Source of the DNA: Rhizobium sp. P38BS-XIX | GTDB taxonomy: Bacteria; Pseudomonadota; Alphaproteobacteria; Rhizobiales; Rhizobiaceae | Assembly (NCBI RefSeq): GCF_012641435.1 | Contig: NZ_JABAIJ010000014.1 | Coordinates: forward strand, 1-64,000 | Direction of reading: 5' to 3' | Length of the DNA stretch: 64,000 bases | Shown: positions 8,885-17,163 of the stretch, piece after piece | Layout: each line of letters opens with the position of its first letter | How positions within the stretch are numbered: position 1 is the stretch's first letter | Notes under the pieces: generated by a model | What the model was told of the DNA's origin: nothing | Database searches by the model: none | What the model saw: the letters and a program-made list of their open reading frames with translations, nothing else | Position numbers and translations under genes: made by a program

Positions 8885-10065
8885 CGAAGCCCTCCCAGGG
8901 TCTCGATCGTGCGCATGACGCCGCGCAGCTCGGCGAGACCCTTGAGGCGGCCGATACAAGAATATCCGGGATTAACGCGCTTGCCGATATCGTCAACGAT
9001 GGCATGGCCATGGTCGGGGCGCATCGGTATTTCCCAATCCTCTCGGCCTTCCGCTTGCCGCCGCCGCTCCTCGGTCATCAGCGCATCGACCACACGGATC
9101 ATGTCGGTATCACCCTCCAGATGCTCGGCTTCGTGAAACGATCCGTCGCCTTCCTTGGTGACATTCCGCAGATGCGCGAAATGGATATCGGGTGCGAACT
9201 CCTTCGCCATGGCGACCAGATCGTTTTCGGGATTTGCCCCATAGGAGCCGGTGCACAGGGTGATGCCGTTCGCCGCTGAAGGAACGGCCGACAATAGGGC
9301 GCGTGCATCGGCCGCGCAGCACACCACGCGCGGCAATCCGAAGAGCGGGAATGGTGGATCGTCCGGGTGAATGGCCATGCGGACGCCGGCTTCCTCGGCA
9401 ACCGGAACGATCTCCGCCAGAAACTCGAACAGATTTTGTCGGAAACCTTCAGTCGAGAGCTCGCCATAGACATCGAGCATCCTGTTGAGGCTTTGGCGAT
9501 CATAGACGAACTCGCGAGCCGGGACCCATTCGATCAGATTGCGCTCGAGCCGGGCAAGATCGCTTTCGCTCATTCTCTTGAGGCGCGCCTGCGCTCTTTC
9601 GATCCGCTCAGGCGGATGGTCAGCTTCCGCGCCCGGGCGCTTGAGGATGAAAAGATCGTAGGCGCAGAATTCGACGACATCAAACCGCAGCGCTGTGCCG
9701 CCATGCTGCATTTGATAGTCGAGGTCAGTCCTGGTCCAATCGGTGATGGCCATGAAATTGTAGCATATTGTCTTGATGCCCGCCTTGGCGACCGCACGGA
9801 TCGACGCCTTGTAGTTGTCGATGAGCTCGCGGTAGCGTCCGCTGCGCGTCTTGACGTCTTCGTGCACGATGATGCTTTCGACCACAGACCAGGTCAGGCC
9901 GGCATCCTCGATGATCGCCTTGCGTTTGAGGATTTCGTCTTCGGGCCATGCCCGTCCGTCGTTCAGCTGATGAAGCGCCGTAACGATGCCGCTCGCGCCT
10001 GCCTGCTTAACATGAGAGAGCGTGACCGTGTCGTCCGGTCCGAACCAACGCCATGTCTGTTTCAT
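8881..10065 (-). CDS. uxuA: Mannonate dehydratase
   Basis: A 394-residue enzyme that dehydrates D-mannonate to 2-keto-3-deoxygluconate in hexuronate catabolism (manganese/iron-dependent UxuA family). The N-terminus MKQTWRWFGPDDTV with QAGASGIVTALHQL is the characteristic UxuA opening, and the C-terminal part has the PMRPDHGHAIVDD and NPGYSCIGRLKGLAELRG motifs of the active-site region. Length is normal for the family. ATG is preceded by GAGGGAAGAAGAACA and overlaps the uxuB stop as ATGA, and its own stop overlaps the next start. Works with UxuB encoded just upstream; its product would feed a KDG kinase and aldolase that are not in the window. Confidence 0.95.
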   Translation of the reverse strand: MKQTWRWFGPDDTVTLSHVKQAGASGIVTALHQLNDGRAWPEDEILKRKAIIEDAGLTWSVVESIIVHEDVKTRSGRYRELIDNYKASIRAVAKAGIKTICYNFMAITDWTRTDLDYQMQHGGTALRFDVVEFCAYDLFILKRPGAEADHPPERIERAQARLKRMSESDLARLERNLIEWVPAREFVYDRQSLNRMLDVYGELSTEGFRQNLFEFLAEIVPVAEEAGVRMAIHPDDPPFPLFGLPRVVCCAADARALLSAVPSAANGITLCTGSYGANPENDLVAMAKEFAPDIHFAHLRNVTKEGDGSFHEAEHLEGDTDMIRVVDALMTEERRRQAEGREDWEIPMRPDHGHAIVDDIGKRVNPGYSCIGRLKGLAELRGVMRTIETLGGLR

Positions 10066-11534
10066 TGTTCTTCTTCCCTCATCATCAACTCCTGCAACGC
10101 CTTCTCTGGCCCCTTGTCCCGGATCGCTTTCAGATGGCTCGCCACCAGATCAATTAGCTTGGAGCGCTCCGGTGCGGCCTTCGCAAAACCTGTAACGTCG
10201 AAGATGGCTTCGACCTCCCTCATATGATCAGGGAAGTCGGCTTCGACATTCGCCAGTTGCGCATCGAGCGGATCGGAGAACGCCGCCTCCTTCGACCGTC
10301 CCTGAAGCGCTGCAATCCAGGCGGCCACGACGAAAGAGAGATGCTCTGCCGGAAACTGCATCGACAGGCGTTCGCATGCCGCCGCGATAATCCGTTGCGG
10401 CAGCTTCTGCGAGCCGTCATTGGCGATCTGAGCAGTCCTGTGCTTCAACGCGGTATTCGAGAAGCGCTGGGTGAGTTTTGCCGTATAGGCCAGCGGCTCA
10501 AGGCCCTTGTCTTGCGGAAGGGTCGGCACCAGCTCGCCCCAGACGCCATCGACGAATTGCCTGACGAGCGGCACTGCCATGGCATCGGACACTGTCTGAA
10601 GGTCGAGCAACTGCCCGAGATAGGCAATGGCGGAGTGCGCGCCGTTCAGCAACCTGAGCTTCCTCACCTCAAACGGAGCGACATCGTCAACCATGGTCAC
10701 ACCGAACGGTTGCCAGTCCGGCCTGCCATGCGGAAAGCGATCCTCGATCACCCATTCGCTGAAGGGTTCGGTCACGACAGGCCATGCGTCGGTCATGCCT
10801 GTTGCGTCCTCGATGCGCGTTCTATCGGCTTCCGTTGTCGCCGGTACAATCCGATCCACCATGGTGGATGGGCAGGAGACATCGTGCTCGACGAACCGCG
10901 CAAGCTCCAGGGAGCGCTGTGCCGCAAATTCTCGCAGCAGACGGTGCAGGGTATGCCCGTTGGCAGGAAGGTTGTCGCAGCTGAGGATCGTGAACGGCGC
11001 ATGTCCGGCCGCGCGCCGCCGCACGAGTGCCTCGGTGATCAATCCGTAAATCGTACGCGGATTTTGCGGATCGGCGAGATCGGCGCGAATATCGGGATCA
11101 TTCAGATCAAGAAGGCCATTCGCATCGCGCAGATAAGCCTTTTCAGTCACCGTCAGCGAAACGACGCGAATATCGGGATTGGCCATGGCGGCAATCACGG
11201 CTGCGGGATCTTCCGGTGCCACCAACAGGTCTACGACTGCGCCGATCACCCTCAGTGCTTCGCCGCCGCCGTCACGCACCGCAAGCGTATAGAGGCCGTC
11301 TTGCGGTTGCAGCGCATCGCGTGTCTGCGGACTGCGCAAGGATACGGCAATCACGCCCCAGCCTGTCTGACCTGCCGCAAGGCACTCATCGATGTACATG
11401 GCCTGATGAGCGCGATGAAACGCGCCGACGCCCAGATGGACGATGCCTGGTGTGATCGCCGATCTTTCGTAACCCGGGCGAAGAACGTCGTCCGGAAGCT
11501 GGCCGATCGTATGTCGTGAAAGGCGCAAACTCAT
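10062..11534 (-). CDS. uxuB: D-mannonate oxidoreductase / fructuronate reductase (mannitol dehydrogenase family)
   Basis: A 490-residue polyol dehydrogenase of the long-chain mannitol dehydrogenase family. GIVHLGVGAFHRAHQAMYIDE near the N-terminus is the family's cofactor-binding signature, and the block KLRLLNGAHSAIAYLGQLL in the middle carries the catalytic Lys/Asn/His region. Adjacent to uxuA it most likely reduces fructuronate to mannonate with NADH. The frame is open to 11603, but ATG 11534 has GAGAGGA at a good distance and gives the family length. The end overlaps uxuA by four bases. A mannitol, altronate or other polyol specificity cannot be excluded from sequence alone. Confidence 0.9.
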   Translation of the reverse strand: MSLRLSRHTIGQLPDDVLRPGYERSAITPGIVHLGVGAFHRAHQAMYIDECLAAGQTGWGVIAVSLRSPQTRDALQPQDGLYTLAVRDGGGEALRVIGAVVDLLVAPEDPAAVIAAMANPDIRVVSLTVTEKAYLRDANGLLDLNDPDIRADLADPQNPRTIYGLITEALVRRRAAGHAPFTILSCDNLPANGHTLHRLLREFAAQRSLELARFVEHDVSCPSTMVDRIVPATTEADRTRIEDATGMTDAWPVVTEPFSEWVIEDRFPHGRPDWQPFGVTMVDDVAPFEVRKLRLLNGAHSAIAYLGQLLDLQTVSDAMAVPLVRQFVDGVWGELVPTLPQDKGLEPLAYTAKLTQRFSNTALKHRTAQIANDGSQKLPQRIIAAACERLSMQFPAEHLSFVVAAWIAALQGRSKEAAFSDPLDAQLANVEADFPDHMREVEAIFDVTGFAKAAPERSKLIDLVASHLKAIRDKGPEKALQELMMREEEQ

Positions 11535-11574
11535 CTTTCCTCTCGACATTGCTCTGTTTTCGACGTCATGGCGG

Positions 11575-12642
11575 TCAAACGAAGCGGATGCCTGTCGCTG
11601 CATCGAAAAGATGGGTATGTCCCGGAGGAATATTCAGAGGCATGATGTCGCCGACCTTGATGGGCATGCGCTCGCGAAGTTGCGCGGAAACTTTCTGGCC
11701 ATCGATCGTTCCCTGGATGAAAGTCTCCGCGCCTGTCGGCTCGACGTTGGTGACCGTCATTGCAATGCCGTTGCCGTCCGTCGCGATCGCCAGATGCTCG
11801 GGACGAATGCCATAGGTGACAGCCGTTCCAGGTGCAGCGGCAGCCATGTCGGCGAGCGGCAGAAGGGTTCCGTTTTCGGTTCGCACAGACTTACGATCTC
11901 CGGCCACTGTTGCGGAGAGGAAATTCATCGATGGGGAGCCGATGAAGCTTGCGACGAATGTGTTGACCGGCTTGTCGTAGAGGTCGAGCGGCGCGCCGAC
12001 CTGCTCGACAATACCGTCGCGCATCACCACGATGCGGTCAGCCATCGTCATGGCCTCGATCTGGTCATGCGTGACGTAGACCGTCGTCGTCTTGATGCGC
12101 GCATGAATATCCTTGAGTTCAGCCCGCATCTGCACACGCAGCTTTGCATCGAGGTTCGACAACGGCTCGTCGAACAGGAAGACCTTCGGGTTGCGAACGA
12201 TAGCGCGGCCCATGGCCACGCGCTGACGCTGGCCGCCAGACAATTGCTTGGGATAGCGCGTCAGATATTCGGAAAGGCCGAGAATGCGAGCTGCGTCGGA
12301 GACGCGCGTGGCGATCTCGTCCTTGGGAGTCTTGGCGAGCTTCAGCGAGAAGCCCATGTTTTCGGCGATGGTCATGTGCGGATAGAGCGCATAATTCTGG
12401 AAAACCATGGCGATATCGCGGTTTTTCGGCTCGACATCGTTGATGACGCGACCGTCGATGCGGATCGTACCGCCGGTGATTTCCTCAAGGCCGGCAAGCA
12501 TGCGCAGCAGCGTGGACTTGCCGCAGCCCGAGGGACCGACCAGCACAACGAAGGCACCGTCCGGCACTTCGACCGAGACACCCTTGATGGTCTCGAATGT
12601 ACCGTAAGCCTTGCGGACGTTCTGGATTTCGACTGAAGCCAT
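11575..12642 (-). CDS. Sugar ABC importer ATP-binding protein (UgpC/MsmK type)
   Basis: A 355-residue ATPase. Walker A GPSGCGKST around residues 36-44, the signature LSGGQRQ at 134-140, Walker B VFLFDEP near 155, then a C-terminal TOBE regulatory region with YGIRPEHLAIA. Full-length and intact. ATG follows CAGGATAGATCC. It sits between the AGE-epimerase and uxuB genes in the same transcription unit as a binding protein and two MalFG-type permeases, so it energises that importer. In many rhizobial systems one such ATPase can serve several importers; here each component is present once in the operon. Confidence 0.95.
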   Translation of the reverse strand: MASVEIQNVRKAYGTFETIKGVSVEVPDGAFVVLVGPSGCGKSTLLRMLAGLEEITGGTIRIDGRVINDVEPKNRDIAMVFQNYALYPHMTIAENMGFSLKLAKTPKDEIATRVSDAARILGLSEYLTRYPKQLSGGQRQRVAMGRAIVRNPKVFLFDEPLSNLDAKLRVQMRAELKDIHARIKTTTVYVTHDQIEAMTMADRIVVMRDGIVEQVGAPLDLYDKPVNTFVASFIGSPSMNFLSATVAGDRKSVRTENGTLLPLADMAAAAPGTAVTYGIRPEHLAIATDGNGIAMTVTNVEPTGAETFIQGTIDGQKVSAQLRERMPIKVGDIMPLNIPPGHTHLFDAATGIRFV

Positions 12643-12646
12643 GGAT

Positions 12647-13873
12647 CTATCCTGAGATTTTTGGGTTTTGGGACATCAGTTGATCAGCGGCGCGAATGGC
12701 CGCGAGCAGGCTGAGGCCGGTGTGATAAGCGGGATCGAGGTCCGGCGTTGCGGGAACGAAGTCCACCGGTCCTTCTTTCGTCATGGTCTGATAGGCAATC
12801 GGCGGCGTGCCGCGCCAATAGTGGTCGAAGAAGGCACGATGGGCCGTTTGCCAGACGCGCAGGCTTTGCTGGCTCCGCGTGCGGCAATGGGCAAGTGCGG
12901 CGGCACGGATCGCTTCCGGCAGTGACCACCAGGGGCAATTGGGCGTAAGCGCCTTGCCGGTGGAAACCGAAATTGCGCTCGCAATGCCGGGACCGACGAA
13001 GCCTTTGTCGAAAGAGCAAGTGAGGATGCGCTCCAATATTTCGATCAGCGCCGGGTCGGCATTGTCGTCGAGATAGTCGAGGGCGAAGCCGACGAATTCG
13101 ATGCCGTGCCCCGGATTGCAATCGTCTCCGCCAGGCACGTCACGCAATAGCCCGGCTTCCGGGTCGAAATGCCGGTTGATGACATGGGTAATAAAGCGAT
13201 CGGCATAGGCCAGATGTGCCGTGTGGCCGAACCCTTTCAGCATTGCCGCTGCACCAAGCAAGATCATGCGGGGGCCGAAATCCTCGGGCTGGCCAGCTAT
13301 GTTATCGAGCGATAGCAGCTGGCGTTCATCGATCTGAAAGTGACCGATCTCTATGGCCGCGATGATACGCTCGAGATAGGCGAGATGGTCTGGAAGATCG
13401 GGCAAGCCATAGCGACTTGCGGCCGCCACGAGACCCTTGGCGAAGAATGCATCCGAGTAGGTATAGACAAGCTGCGGATTTTGCTGCGCGTGAAGCACGC
13501 CTGGGGCATCGCCATAGACTGGCTTCATCTCACGATCGTAGCAAAAATAAGCGTGGCCGTTTCGCCGTTGCAAATCTTCGAGCAAGGCGTAGAGCCGGCT
13601 GCCGACTGCATCGAGCTTGTCGGCGAGCGGCGGCAGATCTTCCTCGAAAAATTCCGCGTGTTCGATCAATGCTTCCAGGCCGCGTCCCTGGATCCACCCG
13701 TAAGTGTAATCCGGGCCACGCAAGCCGTCCCTGGCGTCGTAGTCTGCCAGCGTCAGGCTGTTTTGCTTCGTGTTGAGGACACCGTTGCCAAGTGCCGGCC
13801 GTTGCAGCATCCAATAGAGGGTGCCGGCATTGGCTGCTGCATAGGTTCTGCGTGCTTCTTCGAGGAATTGCAT
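12647..13873 (-). CDS. AGE family epimerase/isomerase (N-acylglucosamine 2-epimerase-like)
   Basis: A 408-residue protein of the (alpha/alpha)6-barrel N-acylglucosamine 2-epimerase / cellobiose epimerase superfamily. Supporting segments are PALGNGVLNTKQNS, YTYSDAFFAKGLVAAASRYG, NPGHGIEFVGFALDYL (the conserved catalytic His-Glu region) and CPWWSLPEAIRAAALAH. The frame continues upstream to 13936, but that part overlaps the permease gene; ATG 13873 follows AAGGAGTGATGGC and lies 4 bases after the permease stop. Enzymes of this family interconvert C2 epimers or aldose-ketose pairs of free sugars, GlcNAc or uronates. In this operon it probably converts the imported sugar to a form UxuB or the amino-sugar enzymes can take. 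Confidence 0.9.
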   Translation of the reverse strand: MQFLEEARRTYAAANAGTLYWMLQRPALGNGVLNTKQNSLTLADYDARDGLRGPDYTYGWIQGRGLEALIEHAEFFEEDLPPLADKLDAVGSRLYALLEDLQRRNGHAYFCYDREMKPVYGDAPGVLHAQQNPQLVYTYSDAFFAKGLVAAASRYGLPDLPDHLAYLERIIAAIEIGHFQIDERQLLSLDNIAGQPEDFGPRMILLGAAAMLKGFGHTAHLAYADRFITHVINRHFDPEAGLLRDVPGGDDCNPGHGIEFVGFALDYLDDNADPALIEILERILTCSFDKGFVGPGIASAISVSTGKALTPNCPWWSLPEAIRAAALAHCRTRSQQSLRVWQTAHRAFFDHYWRGTPPIAYQTMTKEGPVDFVPATPDLDPAYHTGLSLLAAIRAADQLMSQNPKISG

Positions 13874-13877
13874 GCCA

Positions 13878-14771
13878 TCACTCCTTGAGGCCAGTGCTTG
13901 CGACGCCCTGAACGAAGTTGCGGCGGAGAATGACAAAGAGCAAGATGGATGGAATGAGAACCGTTGCGGAAGCAGCGCTCAGGCGCCCGAGGTCGACGGT
14001 AAATCCGGTCTGGAAGAGCGCCAGTCCCACTTCGATCGTATAGCTCGAGCGCGTTGTCGCGACGATCATCGGCCAGGCGAAAGCAGTCCAGGCCTGGAAG
14101 AAGGCGAGGACGGCCAAAGCGCCGAGAGCGCCGCGCAACAATGGCAAGACGATGCGAAAGAAGATCCAGAACTGCCCTGCGCCGTCGATGCGTGCAGCCT
14201 CCAGAAGCTCGTCCGGGATCGAATGCATCACGTTCTGGCGGATCAGGAAAATGCCGAAACTCATCACCAGATAGCCGAGCAGCAGCCCCCAGACAGAGTT
14301 GAGGATACCGAGGCTTTTTGCCTGGAAATAGAGCGGTATCATATAGACTTCGAACGGCACGATGGCGGTTGCCAGGAAGAGCGCGAAGAGAATGCTCATC
14401 GTGCGGTAGCGGAATTTTCCGAAGATGTAGCCGGCGATCGCCGACGTCGCGACAATGGCGATCGTCGACATCACGGCAAAAGCAATGCTGTTGCCGATCC
14501 ATCGCAGCAGCGGAGTCTCTCCAAGCACTGCCGAAAAGTTGGCGATCGTAGGGTCGCGCGGAATGATGGTCGGCGGCCAGGCAAGCATCTCGGCGGGCGT
14601 CTTGAACGCATTCGCCACCAGGAAAAGCAGCGGCAGCAACATCAGGATCGAAACGACAGCCAAAAAGAGATCGATGGCAAGATTTGTCAGCTTTCGCTTG
14701 CGTCGCAGGCGCAGGCTATCGGCTTTTTCCGCGGCGGTGAGTTCGCCATAGTGCATGGTTTCGGTCGTCAT
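13878..14771 (-). CDS. Carbohydrate ABC transporter permease (MalG type)
   Basis: A 297-residue inner-membrane protein with six predicted helices. The cytoplasmic EAA loop LEAARIDGAGQFWIFFRIVL marks it as an importer permease of the MalG/UgpE type. The start ATG overlaps the stop of the upstream permease as ATGA (14768-14771), a clear sign of coupled translation. It pairs with the MalF-type permease to form the channel through which sugar from the binding protein encoded at 15773-17077 is passed. The N-terminal cytoplasmic tail is rather charged (KADSLRLRRKRKLTN). Confidence 0.95.
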   Translation of the reverse strand: MTTETMHYGELTAAEKADSLRLRRKRKLTNLAIDLFLAVVSILMLLPLLFLVANAFKTPAEMLAWPPTIIPRDPTIANFSAVLGETPLLRWIGNSIAFAVMSTIAIVATSAIAGYIFGKFRYRTMSILFALFLATAIVPFEVYMIPLYFQAKSLGILNSVWGLLLGYLVMSFGIFLIRQNVMHSIPDELLEAARIDGAGQFWIFFRIVLPLLRGALGALAVLAFFQAWTAFAWPMIVATTRSSYTIEVGLALFQTGFTVDLGRLSAASATVLIPSILLFVILRRNFVQGVASTGLKE

Positions 14772-15655
14772 GCCTTGCCCCTTTCCCGCAGCATCGAGAA
14801 CTGAATGAGTGTCAGCCCCAGCACGATGACCAGAAGCACGACCGCCTCGGAGGCGGCGTAGCCGACACGATAGTTGCGGAAGCTATTTTCCAGCATGTCC
14901 AGAACGAGCACGCGAACCTGCCTGCCGGGCGCGCCTTGAGCGTCGGAGGCCAGCACGAAGGCCTGGGCATAGACGTTGAAGCCGGACACGAGCGTTACGA
15001 CGGAGACGTAGAGCGTAATCGGCTTCAGCATCGGAATGGACAGATACCAGAAGCTTTGCGGGCCGGAGGCCCCGTCGAGCTTGGCCGCCTCATAGAGCGA
15101 GACCGGCAGATTCTTGAAGCCGACGATATAGATCAGAACCGCATAACCGAGCGCCTGCCAGGAGCAAAGGACGATGATGCAGATCACCGACAGAACGGGA
15201 TCGAAGAGCCAGTTCTGGGCGGGAATGCCGAAGAAGGTCAAAAGCGCATTGAGCGGGCCGAGGCGAGCGTCGAAAATCCATTTCCAGGCCATGGCCGCCG
15301 GCACCAGCGACACAACGTGCGGAATGAAGACGGCGGTTTCATAGAAGCCGGCCATCTTCGACCGCGTGCGGTGGAATATCAGCGCGGCAATGATGAGGGC
15401 CATCGGGATGGTCAGGAAAAGTACGCCGAACGCAATGATCGTCGTGTTGACCAGCGCATCGAGGAAGAGGTGGTCGCCCATCAGCTCGCGGAAATTGGCA
15501 AGCCCGATGAACGGTTTGTTCTTCGACAGGATATTCCACTGATAAAGGCTAAGCCTCAACGTGCCGATGATCGGATAGAGGCGAACATAGGCAAAAATTG
15601 CCAGCGTCGGTAGGATCGCAACGATCGCAAAGAGGAACCTTTTGCGCTTCAACAT
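14768..15655 (-). CDS. Sugar ABC transporter permease (MalF type)
   Basis: A 295-residue permease with six predicted membrane helices and an EAA loop YEAAKLDGASGPQSFWYLSI at about residues 190-210, as in MalF/UgpA. The family's usual length is 290-320. ATG 15655 sits 117 bases after the binding-protein stop; the spacer contains a small hairpin that may lower permease expression relative to the binding protein. Downstream it overlaps the second permease by four bases. Confidence 0.95.
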   Translation of the reverse strand: MLKRKRFLFAIVAILPTLAIFAYVRLYPIIGTLRLSLYQWNILSKNKPFIGLANFRELMGDHLFLDALVNTTIIAFGVLFLTIPMALIIAALIFHRTRSKMAGFYETAVFIPHVVSLVPAAMAWKWIFDARLGPLNALLTFFGIPAQNWLFDPVLSVICIIVLCSWQALGYAVLIYIVGFKNLPVSLYEAAKLDGASGPQSFWYLSIPMLKPITLYVSVVTLVSGFNVYAQAFVLASDAQGAPGRQVRVLVLDMLENSFRNYRVGYAASEAVVLLVIVLGLTLIQFSMLRERGKA

Positions 15656-15721
15656 TCGGTCGTGGCCTGTAGACGAGTGGATGCAGCCGCAGAACGGATC
15701 GGCACCACTATCCCCATGGGT

Positions 15722-15743
15722 GCCCGGAGCCTTCGCCCCGGGC
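15722..15743 (-). other. Small intercistronic hairpin between binding protein and permease genes
   Basis: GCCCGG (15722-15727) can pair with CCGGGC (15738-15743) across a ten-base loop, in the 117-base gap between the binding-protein stop and the first permease. Such hairpins commonly protect the upstream message or partially stop transcription, giving more binding protein than permease. There is no T-tract, so it is not a classic terminator. Role is inferred. Confidence 0.35.
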
Positions 15744-15772
15744 GGCGATTAGTTTGGCAAGCGTGATGGCTC

Positions 15773-17077
15773 TTATTTCGCCAACAGCCCCTCGCGATCG
15801 AGAATGGTGTTCACCTCGTCGCTGCTGCTCTTTAGGAAGGCGTCGATCTTGGCATCATCGCCGGCAAGCGACGGGTCCCCGAAGGCGACCACCAGCTGCG
15901 CAGCGACGCGCGTGAGAATTTCCTCGATCGGGCCGATGGAGGGCAGGGTGAAGAACTCATAACCCTTCGGATAATCGACGAAGGCGGCAAACGCCGGCTG
16001 CTTCGATGTGACGCTCGAATAATCCAGGCCGGCGCGGTTCGGCAGCCAGCCGACATTTTGCAGAAGCCAGATCAGGTTTTCCTGAGAATTGGCGGCCTTG
16101 GCGAATTCCCAGCCGATGGCGGAATCGTCGCCGGCGACATAAAGATTGGTCGGCAGCGCTATCGAGCCGCGCGGCAGTGGTGCGGTCGCATATTTCAGGT
16201 CCGGCGCCTTCTTGGCGATATCGCCGATCACCCAGGACTCGCGCATGAACATCGCCGTCTGGCTACGCTCGAATGCATCGGCGTCAGCCGGCATTTCCGG
16301 GGTCACGGTCTTCGTGGTGAAGATGTTGGCGAGATATTGTTTCAACGCCTTGCGGCCGGCTTCGTTGGCGAAGTCCGTCTTCCACTTGCCGTCGCCGGCC
16401 GGCACGAGGATTGCGCCGCCGAATTGGTGCAGATTGAGCCAGAATTTCTCGGCGATGCCCTGGCCGCCGCCGGAAAGACGCAGGCTCCAGCCAGAGACGG
16501 TTGCCTTGCCCGAGGCATCGCGCTGCGTGAGCTTCTCGGCATAGGTCGAGAACTCTTCCATGGTCTTCGGCGGAGCGGTCAGGCCTGCGGCCTTGAACAG
16601 GTCGGTGTTATAGTAAAGCGCGCCCTGGCCGCGGAAAAGTGGCACGCCGTAGACCGTGCCGTCGTAGCTGGCGCTGTCGATGAAGAATTTATCGAAGTTC
16701 TTGCCGTCCTTGACGAATGTCGAGACATCGTCAGGAGCCTTCGGCAGGAGATCATTTTCAAGGTAGCGGGTCGCCGTCGAGCCCGAAAGCTCGATAACGG
16801 TCACGCCTTCCTGGCCGCCGCCCGTCAACCCGAGGGCCACACGCTTTTCATGCTCGCGCAAGGCAATCGCTTCGACCTTGACCTGCAGATCAGGATGAGC
16901 CGCCTTCATGCCTTCGGCAACGTGCTCGTAGAAAGGCGCCATTTCCGGGTAGCCGCTCCACACAGTGAGCGTCTCGGCCGAAGCGGAGGCGATGCTGGAA
17001 AAAAGCGTGCCGGCAAAGGCCGCGCTCACGAGCAGCGCCCGCGTGGAAATCTTCATTTTCACTGATGCATTTTTCAC
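15773..17077 (-). CDS. Sugar ABC transporter extracellular substrate-binding protein
   Basis: A 434-residue periplasmic binding protein of the large oligosaccharide/sugar class (family 1, UgpB/MalE-like). The N-terminus has a lysine-rich start, a hydrophobic core LLVSAAFAGTLFSSIA and an A-S-A type cleavage site before ETLTVWSGYPEMAPF, the classic opening of mature proteins in this class. Start is GTG 17077, eight bases after AAGGGA; an ATG seven codons on is possible. It is the first gene of the transporter-uxuAB operon. Its promoter region holds a 16-base palindrome at 17113-17128 directly beside a TTGACA box, nearly the same as the one upstream of the nagB-like operon, so the LacI regulator at 21329 probably represses it. 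Confidence 0.93.
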   Translation of the reverse strand: MKNASVKMKISTRALLVSAAFAGTLFSSIASASAETLTVWSGYPEMAPFYEHVAEGMKAAHPDLQVKVEAIALREHEKRVALGLTGGGQEGVTVIELSGSTATRYLENDLLPKAPDDVSTFVKDGKNFDKFFIDSASYDGTVYGVPLFRGQGALYYNTDLFKAAGLTAPPKTMEEFSTYAEKLTQRDASGKATVSGWSLRLSGGGQGIAEKFWLNLHQFGGAILVPAGDGKWKTDFANEAGRKALKQYLANIFTTKTVTPEMPADADAFERSQTAMFMRESWVIGDIAKKAPDLKYATAPLPRGSIALPTNLYVAGDDSAIGWEFAKAANSQENLIWLLQNVGWLPNRAGLDYSSVTSKQPAFAAFVDYPKGYEFFTLPSIGPIEEILTRVAAQLVVAFGDPSLAGDDAKIDAFLKSSSDEVNTILDREGLLAK

Positions 17078-17112
17078 GTTTCTGTTCCCTTATCTTTGTT
17101 GGAAAAATTGTC

Positions 17113-17128
17113 ATGCAACCGGTTGCGT
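17113..17128. promoter_or_regulatory. LacI-type operator upstream of sugar-binding-protein operon
   Basis: ATGCAACCGGTTGCGT, a palindrome around a central CG with one imperfect position pair; it differs by one base from the perfect copy at 21221-21236. Read on the minus strand it lies directly downstream of TTGACA (17133-17128), a consensus -35 box; the -10 region is weak (around 17104-17110). The centre is about 43 bases upstream of the GTG start. A central CG palindrome of this form is the usual binding site of LacI/GalR repressors. Confidence 0.8.
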
Positions 17129-17163
17129 GTCAAGCTTCGGCTCATCTTGGATGTCGCCACTGG

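Noticed and set aside
10224..11519. Plus-strand open frame of about 431 codons opposite uxuB
   Set aside because: Antisense to a complete mannitol-dehydrogenase-family gene that is coupled to uxuA; no motif or ribosome-binding site.
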